A stretch of DNA of 64,000 bases from Limnoperna fortunei (taxonomy: Eukaryota > Mollusca > Bivalvia > Mytilida > Modiolidae): NCBI GenBank assembly GCA_944474755.1, contig OX104124.1:28556452-28620451 (forward strand). Direction: 5' to 3'. Below, in pieces: positions 56,575-64,000 of this stretch. The notes beneath the pieces are model-generated. The model ran no database searches. It was not told where the DNA came from and saw only the letters and a list, made by a program, of their open reading frames with translations. The number at the start of each line of letters is the position of its first letter. Positions within the stretch are counted from its first letter, which is position 1. A program made the translations under genes and the position numbers.

Positions 56575-58985
56575 TTATTGGTAAATATTTATTTATATTT
56601 ATTTATTGCAAACAAAATAACCTAAATAGGCTATAGCAATACAACATTTTAACAAAACATATAACATACAAGCATATATTCACATGTAACAAATATTGAC
56701 ATAAGATAACAAATTGCAAGTATGTATGGATTTGACCAGTATGGATCTTATTTTCGCAACTCCAAAGATTGCTTTATAAAATCTATAATAATGGGCAAAA
56801 CATTCATATCACAATTTAATATAGTTATAAGTTTATTAAAAGAGTCAAGCTGGTTAAAATCTAAGTTTATATTGGATAGTTTACTAAGAAAACTAGTCCT
56901 TATATCATTATTAAATTGACAATTAAAAAAGAAATGATTTTCATCATCTAAGACTTTACATAACCTGCAAAGTCTTTGTTCCCTGGGGATATTTTTATAT
57001 CTACCAAGCTCCATTTCCAAATTATGATCACTTATTCGGAACTTTGTAAGTATTTTGCGACTATTAAAGTTTGAGATTTTTAAGTATTGTGCTGGTTTAT
57101 TATCAAAATTTAATTTGCTAAAAAGGTAAAGTTAAGAGGTGTTATCAAAAGTTGAAATTTTATCAGTCAAGAGCTCATTATATTTTTCTTTAATACACTT
57201 TTCACTATGTCTTTTAACTTGTAATCTTATTTCTTTGAATGATTTATCAGGATGTTCAAAATCATTTTGTTCAAACTGATACTCATTCATAATGGAGGTT
57301 GCAAAACTGTACCATGTAGTTTTTTGCTAGTCAAAAAAGCTTCTCTAACTAGGGGATTGATTTCTTTTGAATTTATTCTTGCAAAATAGTTAGTTACTTG
57401 AGTTTTTATGAATGAATCCAGAGGCAACCTACCAAGTTCAGTTTTAGAATCAATATTGCTGGCTGTCTTTTTCACACCTAAAACATTTTTACAAAATTTG
57501 TTATGTACTTTCTCAAATGGAAATCTATCTACTAAAGATATTTTATCTACAATTTTGTCACTAATGATAGATCTTTTAACAGCATTGAAAATAGTAAAAT
57601 ATTCATCCATAAACCAGATTTCACTGTTATAGAGTAAAATTGGCCTAATTAAGGCATCAAATAATTTACAGGATATATTCACTGGAACATGTTTAAAATT
57701 GAACAAATATTTTTTAAACGAAAATAATGCCTTTAATCCCTTTTTTGAGAGTTCTTGTGAAGACTTTTTAAATTTTCCCTTTTGGTCTATAATATTTCCA
57801 AGAAAATTAAATTCTGTGACTTCTTGCAATATTTGCTGTTTATAATAAAAAATGTTATTTCTGGATTGATTTCCTCCTTTAAAAATCATTATTTTGGTTT
57901 TATTAATATTGACAGTTAACTGCCATTTATGACAATATTCTTCTATCTTTTCTAATGCCTTTTTCAAACCACCTGCTGACTCAGAAAAAAGAAGAAGATC
58001 ATCAGCAAAGCTCAATGAATTAATTTTTTTTTCATCAAGACATACAGGATCACAGGATGCATTGAATATCAAATGAAGATCATTAATAAAATAGTTAAAC
58101 AGAGTGGGGCTCAAGCTGTCCCCTTGTTTAACACCTCTTTCAACTTTAAAAAAATTTGAGTGTTTATTTTCAATTTTAACAGACGACTCCCAACATCTAT
58201 ACATGTCCTTAATAACATTAAATATTTTATAGCCTACTTCATTATTTCTTAACTTGTAAAGTAATCCATCATGCCACACAGTGTCAAATGCACGACGCAG
58301 ATCTACAAAACAAGAAAATATTTTCCCCCTTTTTTTAGTTAAATATTTATTAATAAGTGATTTCAATATGAATATGCTGTCTGTGGTTCTATGATTAACT
58401 CGAAAACCAAACTGCTGAATAGCAAACTTATTTTCATAAAAATTTACTAATCTTGAATTGATCACTGCACTAAACAGTTTGGCTATACAATTTTGTAAAG
58501 AAATTCCTCTATAATTGTTAACATTAAGTTTGTCTCCTGATTTATGAATGAGGATTATGAATGATTTTCTCCAATTAGCTGGATATTTTCCTTGCAAGTC
58601 ACAATACCACTGTATTTTATAATTTCATTGGAAATCTTATCTGGCCCAGCACATTTTACGTTCTTAATTTCTTTAAACATTTATTCACTTCGCTTATTGT
58701 GAATGGAGTATCGGTTAACTCGTTAGGTAAGGGAGACAAGTCAGAATCTTCTTCTACCTTTTCTTTAAAATCTTTATCAAAGTCAAGGGTTTCCCCTTGT
58801 GTTTTAAAATGGTTAGTAAGCTCAGTAAAACCAGCTTGAAGCTCTATGTTATAATTTGAATCTTCAAATTTTAGAGATTTTAATATTTTCCAATATTGCT
58901 TAGGGTTAGTGTCCCTTAATGTAGAAAGTTTATTTAAAAGCTCTTTTCTATATACTTGAGTTTTTTTCTTAATAAGTTTTTACAC
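56575..58985 (-). pseudogene. LINE reverse transcriptase, 5'-truncated and frameshifted
   Basis: Minus strand. The longest frame (58597-57287, 436 codons) is a non-LTR reverse transcriptase: FILIHKSGDKLNVNNYRGIS, catalytic Asp in FVDLRRAFDTVWH (residue 99), GVKQGDSLSPTLFNYFINDL and FADDLLLFS (199-200). Upstream in another frame is the preceding domain with CAGPDKISNEIIK, broken by two shifts near 58600-58670. Downstream frames give CRLCKVLDDENHFFFNC, a C-terminal Cys/His motif typical of L2/CR1-like LINEs, with a stop near 57135 and a shift near 57287. No endonuclease domain remains. The AT-rich end near 56575-56610 marks the 3' tail. It sits in the last intron of gene Z, same strand. Confidence 0.85.
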
Positions 58986-59256
58986 TCAAACTAGATAGGT
59001 GATGCGTTATCCGTAATCTAATAATTATTTGAGAGAGGTAATTTAAAAATTGCAAAGTACTTCTATCTAAAGGTTATCACTCTTTGTTCATATTTGTTGT
59101 ATATTAAGTTATTCATTGCTACTTTTTCTTGATAAAATAACTGAAAATAACACGCTTTTGCTGTCGTTCTCTTTTTCAAAAATATTGCTCAGAAGTGCTA
59201 TGATAAGATACCAGATTCACATGATCAAAAACACAATATTATACGGTAAATAAAAT

Positions 59257-59316
59257 CATAAAGCTCCCTCTCTCGGCGTGACCTCCATAAAGCTCCCTCT
59301 TTCGGCGTGACCGCCA
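59257..59316. repeat. 29-bp direct duplication
   Basis: CATAAAGCTCCCTCTCTCGG CGTGACCTC and CATAAAGCTCCCTCTTTCGG CGTGACCGC lie back to back. On the minus strand the second ends in AACATGGCGG, a start-codon-like context, but the frame leads nowhere convincing. Confidence 0.8.
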
Positions 59317-59883
59317 TGTTAATGTGAGCACAATATAACTAGATTATTTTCATAACTCAAATCATTGCATTGTATCACACGTGGCGTTATAACTAATTTC
59401 AGGTACGGTTTACTGAGCTATTGCGCGATAATTAGTTCGATGTTTGCATTTACCGAAGTAAGTACTTTCTATCTGTAATATTGTTTTGACTATTTTTCAG
59501 GTGAAAAACAGTATGTTTTGTAGTGCGAAATGTAATAATTTTGTTCTTTGCATTTGAATAAAAATATAATTCTGTTCATATATTCGTACGCGATCAAGCT
59601 GGCTAGTGTTGTATTCATTACATTATGTGCACGTGATTATGTGTCATAACCATTTATTGTAAATCACGTGTTGTAAATGTGTTGAACAAATAAACATTCG
59701 TACTATTATCATAAATGCACATTAAATCTGCTCTCATTTGAATTTAATTATATAACAAGAAAAGGTATGCGTTAAACCCATATCCAGAGATGTTCGATTT
59801 ATATGTTATAGGTGTATCCCATTTGGTTTAATAGTTTTTTTTTCAATTTGTTTTATTTAAAATTTTATCATATGCTGTAAAGG

Positions 59884-60109
59884 CAGGGGCGTAGCTAGAC
59901 TAGTTACAATGTGGATTCACAAAGAACTAGTGGGGTCCGGGTATGCACCCCGGAATATTTTTGAAAACAATGGTGCAATTTGGAGAATTCTAAAGTGGTT
60001 TATTTGAACTGAAATGGACAGTTTATTGATTACAGGGATAGATTGCAATTTTGTTCTTAAAATAATGTGGATTCAGCCGCGTACTCGCGTATAGGCAGCT
60101 ACGCCCCTG
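59884..60109. mobile_element. 226-bp MITE with CAGGGGCGTAGCT ends
   Basis: Left tip CAGGGGCGTAGCTAG; the right tip read inward is CAGGGGCGTAGCTGCC. AAAGG occurs on both sides as a possible short target duplication. Ends of this type are known from hAT-like MITEs, whose duplication is normally 8 bp, so the class is not certain. It lies in the last intron of gene Z. Confidence 0.75.
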
Positions 60110-60755
60110 AAAGGGATGCAAATATAGACGATTGTGAAAGGCAAGAAATAATCATCTTGATTATAATATCTCAACTTTGAGAAGAGTACTGTAATAAAAA
60201 AAGCAAAGTTTTCGAAGAACATATATATATTGTTTACCAATAAAAACCATAGTCAAGTGGTTCTGTGGGGGAAAATGTGAATGTAAGATCGGCAGTTATC
60301 GCGTCCTCGGAAAATCAAAGAAAACATACCGACAAGTTACAATTTTTATTGATTTAATTTTACTGTAAATTCATGTGATGTTATATATTATTTTCCATTA
60401 CACTATTTATTGTAGATGAGTTTGAGCCAATAAAATTATTTATATTTGTATTTGTATTTGTATTTTAATAATCTCTCATATTACAATACAAAATGGGTTC
60501 CTGTTTTAATCCTCCATTTACTTTAATTGAGTTTCCCCGATAATGGTTCAACCATATCTTCTCTTGTTATAACCAGAGTACATGTAGAGGGAATAACAAA
60601 CAATGAAAACTAAAACCACACTGACCCTTTGACACATTGAATAATGGAAAACGTAGTTGTTTGTTTTAAAGACCCAATAATTTAATGCAGGCGATTATAA
60701 TAAGTCTACCCTATTTATAAGATTACCCGTACACAAGGCGTTAGTAAGTTCTTAC

Positions 60756-60863
60756 CTTGTTGGTATAAAGCGTAGTAAATATTTCTTTTCCCGTGTCTAA
60801 AGCGTACTGGTATCCGGCTATTTTTACTCTATCCGAAATCTGTGGGAATACTATATAACCAAC
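60756..60863 (-). CDS. Gene Z, candidate exon
   Basis: Minus strand, acceptor CTGTTTGTTTCAAG, 36 codons in phase 0 on both sides, donor GTAAGA. The peptide starts VGYIVFPQISDRVKIAGYQY and continues ALDTGKEIFTTLYTNK. Its exit phase fits the last exon at 56543. Unrecognised family. Confidence 0.5.
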
Positions 60864-60934
60864 CTTGAAACAAACAGTATCAAACAATGAAATGTAACGA
60901 AGGAATCTTCTGTATATACGGGCCACGAACCCAC

Positions 60935-61079
60935 ATACTCTGCATTTTCACAAACGACACCAATTTCTTCGAGATAGACTTGTAAACCAAATAACTCGTC
61001 AACGCCTTTAGTAAGTTTTACCAATATATACCATACCATTTCCTCTTTGATAAATATTCTATCTCTCGAGAAAATATGA
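60935..61079 (-). CDS. Gene Z, candidate exon
   Basis: Minus strand, acceptor ATCTGTACAG, then one base and 48 codons (HIFSRDRIFIKEEMVWYILV, then KLTKGVDELFGLQVYLEEIG and VVCENAEY). A phase-0 donor at TAT|GTGGGT is possible but weak. The entry phase needs two bases from the previous exon, which the candidate at 62168 does not supply, so an exon is missing or a border is wrong. Confidence 0.35.
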
Positions 61080-61417
61080 CTGTACAGATAGTTTTTCCAA
61101 TGTTCTAATACAGTACAGTGATTGAGATGCGATGATCACACATATTTCTTACTAGTGGTGAAGTTGCTATATTTTGGTTGTTGGTTCTCAAGTTTGCTGG
61201 TTTCTTGGACTTTGAATTGGGGATGGTCTTTTTCCACCGTATCGTTGGTGCTCGTTGTTTTGTTATTACCTTCCCTTTAAGTTGTGTTACTGAGAACAAT
61301 GTTTATATATTTCTTATTTTTGTGCTGTCTTTATTTTTGGTCTAGCTTTGATTCAATTTACATGAATTTTTTTAAAATAAATTTATAGTTTAGTGTAATA
61401 AACTAGAACTAAAACTG

Positions 61418-61772
61418 TCTTTGTTGTGTGTCCCCAGCACTTTAGATCAATCCTTTGTTGTGTGTCACCAACACTCTCAATCAACCCAGTTTGTGTGTCC
61501 CCAGCACTCTAGATCAATCCTTTGTTGTGTGTCCCAGCACTCTAGATCAATCCTTTGTTGTGTGTCCCCAGCACTCGGCTCAATCCTTTGTTGTGTGTCC
61601 CCAGCACTCTATTGTCTTTGTTGTGTGTCCCCAGCACTCTATTGTCTTTGTTGTGTGTCCCCAGCACTCTATTGTCTTTGTTGTGTGTACCCAGCACTCG
61701 GCTCAATCCTTTGTTGTGTGTCCCCAGCACTCTATTGTCTTTGTTGTGTGTACCCAGCACTCTAGATCAATC
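61418..61772. repeat. ~30-33-bp minisatellite
   Basis: Units TTTGTTGTGTGTCCCCAGCA CTCTAGATCAATCC, a shorter form ending CTCTATTGTC, and a CTCGGCTCAATCC form. Three contiguous short units lie at 61610-61700. It lies in an intron of gene Z. Open frames in both directions are by-products. Confidence 0.93.
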
Positions 61773-61775
61773 TGC

Positions 61776-62036
61776 CAAATCCGCTATATATACGAATTTA
61801 TCTCCATTAATTTCGGCTAATCGCATAGTACATGTGTAATTGTCGTAACAAATACGTCTTAATCTTACAGCAATATAACTCAGCGTTTTGTATATGTTAT
61901 ATTGGATGACAAAGTTACATGTCATATAGATTTGTCTTAGTATTCTGGCAACCATACAATATATCTAAATCGCCTGAATATAGCTGAAATATTGCTGCTC
62001 GGGCGTTAAAAACCATTAATCAATCAATCAATCAAT
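61776..62036 (+). mobile_element. SINE-like repeat with AATC tail
   Basis: The body shares blocks with 34818-35070. The end is GCCTGAATATAGCTGAAATA TTGCTGCTCGGGCGTTAAAA then AATCAATCAATCAATC. The same 3' end closes the element at 63367-63885. Confidence 0.75.
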
Positions 62037-62167
62037 GTATCTATACAGCATTTTATTCCATACAAATATTTTGATCCTAAGTGGCTGTAGTATTGTTTAC
62101 TGATCATATCAAGCGCTTTTGTTTAACCCAACTGAGAACAAAGAATCAACAAAAGACAAAGACGTAC

Positions 62168-62445
62168 CTGTACATCAATGCTGTCAAATATGTCAATCAT
62201 GTGCTTCACGGCGTTTTGCGATTTTCCATTATACATAATCAATTTCTCTGCATTTTCACAGCGTCCCCAATGCCAGCTTACAGAATAATGGGTGAGCAGA
62301 CGACCATTTACTTGCTTGCTTGCTTCTGTTTTGATCACATTCAAATTATGGAGATACCTAATTTGATCGGCATCTCCTTGGTGACACTTTATCGGTGCAT
62401 ATGCTTCGTTGTTCACTGCCATGCCATCAAACCTTTCTTTTTCCG
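62168..62445 (-). CDS. Gene Z, candidate exon
   Basis: Minus strand. The acceptor has a long pyrimidine run (TTGTTTTTTTTTTCAG) and the donor is CAG|GTACGT. Two bases complete a codon, then 92 codons are open: EKERFDGMAVNNEAYAPIKC, HQGDADQIRYLHNLNVIKTE, then a part with VSWHWGRCENAEKLIMYNG and a final KHMIDIFDSIDVQ. Exit phase 0. Both splice sites are strong and the composition is clearly protein-like. CENAE occurs here and in the exon at 60935-61079, perhaps hinting at a repeated domain. The family is not recognised. Confidence 0.6.
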
Positions 62446-62747
62446 CTGAAAAAAAAAACAATTTTAATAACCATCATTCAAACTACAGAAAATATAATGT
62501 AAAGTGATATATTGTTCATAGTTAAACTTAAAATAAACTTGACTTATAAGTGTTATTACTGCAGAATCTGTGTATTCCATCTGTAGCATTTGTTGTCTAA
62601 ATAATATTGGGAAATCTTGGTAATAATTCGACGAATATACATATACAAACAGATCTACACACTTACAAACTTGTGAGAATTCCAGTTACATGAGCCATAA
62701 GCATATCCCATTTAGATGCATTTTTCGTAACATGACATTTTGGTAAT

Positions 62748-62945
62748 ATTAGCCTCTAATACTGTTGGTTTGATTAAATATTAGCCCTCCAATACTGTTG
62801 GCTTCATTTAATAAAAGCCCTCCAATATTGTGGTTTGATTAACTATTAGCACTTCAACACTGTTGGCTCGATCAACTTTCAGCCGCCCAATAATGTTGGC
62901 TTGATTAAATAATAGCTTTCCAATACTGTTGGCTTGATCGATACA
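62748..62945. repeat. ~38-bp degenerate tandem repeat, five units
   Basis: CCAATACTGTTGGCTTGATT then AAATAATAGCCCT recurs with substitutions (GGTTTGATTAAATATTAG, GGCTCGATCAACTTTCAG, GGCTTGATCG). Confidence 0.8.
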
Positions 62946-63089
62946 GATTAGTAGGCGACACGCTCGTCTGGCACAGTAAAGTTATAACCTTGGTATCTAT
63001 GAGAAAATATATTAATAATTGGAATTTATTGCAAGTTTTAGAATTTAGCCTTGTTTGTACGCAAACGCCAGACAATCTGTTGCAATTAC

Positions 63090-63191
63090 TTCGTTCGTCT
63101 GCTGTGATGAAACAAAAGGCGTACCGACGGTTTTCACTGGGTGGTCATCTAAAAAGGTTTGTTTTATGTTTCGATCAGAAATCCGAGACGT
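63090..63191 (-). CDS. Candidate exon upstream of gene Z
   Basis: Minus strand, acceptor GGGCATTTGCAG, donor GAA|GTAATT, exactly 34 open codons (TSRISDRNIKQTFLDDHPVK, then TVGTPFVSSQQTNE). The phase is 0 on both sides, whereas the exon at 62445 needs one base, so a direct join is not possible. It may belong to gene Z with an unseen exon between, or to another gene. Confidence 0.3.
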
Positions 63192-63366
63192 CTGCAAATG
63201 CCCATCTTATATTAACTTAGCGTCGAGTGAACTGCAAACGAATCAGTTACATGCGCAACGCGAAAGTGTACGACAAAAACATATGAGTACATCTGACGTA
63301 ATACAAATCTTTTGCTTTTCAGTTTTTGCTTGTAAAAAATTATTAATATTATTATTACAATACTTG

Positions 63367-63885
63367 CCCCGTGCGGGATCCGGGTGGCTAAAAGAATAGA
63401 CCGCAGTCGCGCTAGCTTGTCGTAAAAGGCGACTAAATAGCGCCCAGTACCCTGACCGGCGTGTCAGGTCGGTTTGCCTAAAGACCGACTGGGATGTGTG
63501 CCCCAGGTGGTTGAATGGGGTACCCCTGGCAAGCTGGGGTTGTCGGGCCATAATACGGAAAACCTGACCGCAAACCATATTAGTGCACCTTGTTGGGAAA
63601 AATGCCACGTTCCTCGCACGTTAAAGAACGCTGCTGTAGTATTCGCTATGAGTAGGGATTTCGATCCCGCTACAGGAGGCTAAATTGCCCGACCCTATCC
63701 ATCCTCCCATTTGCCAGTGGCAATCTAAAATCCGTTACCCCTATTTTTCCTTGTGTCCCATCCCATTTTCATTCATCATCATTTCATGTTCATTTTATCA
63801 TCCATTTCATGTTCATCGCCTGAATATAGCTGAAATATTGCTGCTCGGGCGTTAAACACCATTAATCAATCAATCAATCAATCAA
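63367..63885 (+). mobile_element. 519-bp SINE with perfect 14-bp target duplication
   Basis: TATTACAATACTTG occurs at 63353-63366 and again at 63886-63899, bounding the element exactly. The start is CCCCGTGCGGGATCCGGGTG, the body is GC-rich (GTGTCAGGTCGGTTTGCCTA, GGGGTACCCCTGGCAAGCTG), and the end is GAATATAGCTGAAATATTGC TGCTCGGGCGTTAAACACC plus AATC repeats. The frames on both strands inside it are not genes. Intact flanks and a GC-rich body point to a recent insertion by LINE machinery. Confidence 0.92.
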
Positions 63886-64000
63886 TATTACAATACTTGT
63901 ATAGCGCTTATCTAAAATGACATTACTCTAAGCGCTTTACAGAGCATAAAATCACATCAGAAGCAATTAAGTATATTGTAGCGGCCTTACCCGATACCGC

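Noticed and set aside
62081..62449. Plus-strand frame of 122 codons
   Set aside because: Antisense to the better supported minus-strand exon 62445-62168, which has strong splice sites at both ends.
63243..63683. Frames on both strands near the right edge
   Set aside because: They fall largely within the SINE at 63367-63885 and cross its target duplication.

Overview
The window is eukaryotic nuclear DNA, most likely from a mollusc and probably a bivalve. The evidence is AT-rich DNA, short exons with GT/AG borders in repeat-filled introns, a core-1 galactosyltransferase of metazoan type, and dispersed repeats of a style familiar from molluscs: elements that start AGCTCACCTGA, carry internal tandem repeats and end in a GGCTC/GAGCC hairpin, and tRNA-headed SINEs ending ATATAGCTGAAA...GGCGTTAAA plus AAAC or AATC repeats. 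The species cannot be named from the sequence alone. Most of the DNA is repeat. Gene calls rest on splice signals, reading phase and motifs, and no similarity search was possible.

Layout. 1-6095 is a 64-bp satellite interrupted by a pogo/Tigger-like element. 6316-8744 holds three short plus-strand exons of an unrecognised gene (gene X), with a second, 65-bp satellite in one intron. 8.8-18.2 kb is transposons, palindromes and a 3-kb terminal-inverted-repeat element carrying a 52-bp satellite. 18.2-20.6 kb is a minisatellite directly upstream of a C1GALT1-like gene, of which the catalytic exon (20732-21399) and last exon (24142-24315) are visible. The intron between them carries a 59-bp array in which each unit copies the splice acceptor plus the first bases of the last exon. 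24.3-32.7 kb holds more minisatellites, hairpins and two arm-and-core repeats. 32.8-33.3 kb has three phase-compatible plus-strand exons (gene Y). 34-42.6 kb is SINEs, a 1.1-kb foldback element with a 9-bp target duplication, and a possible promoter and 5' exons for the next gene. 44224-45549 is an intact 441-codon orphan gene. 45.6-50.9 kb is repeats. 54316-50969 (minus) is a two-exon OTU-type protease gene with a large acidic repeat tail. 63.2-56.3 kb (minus) holds scattered exons of an unrecognised gene (gene Z), with a dead LINE and a MITE in its last intron. The window ends with a SINE bounded by a perfect 14-bp target duplication.

The genes do not form an operon or an obvious pathway. 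The strongest theme is structural: two unrelated genes (C1GALT1-like and the OTU gene) have both tandemly duplicated a 3' splice site together with the start of the following exon, 33 copies in the first and 2 identical copies in the second. In most or all cases, use of an upstream copy would put a stop codon soon after the junction. This is the best candidate for something new here.
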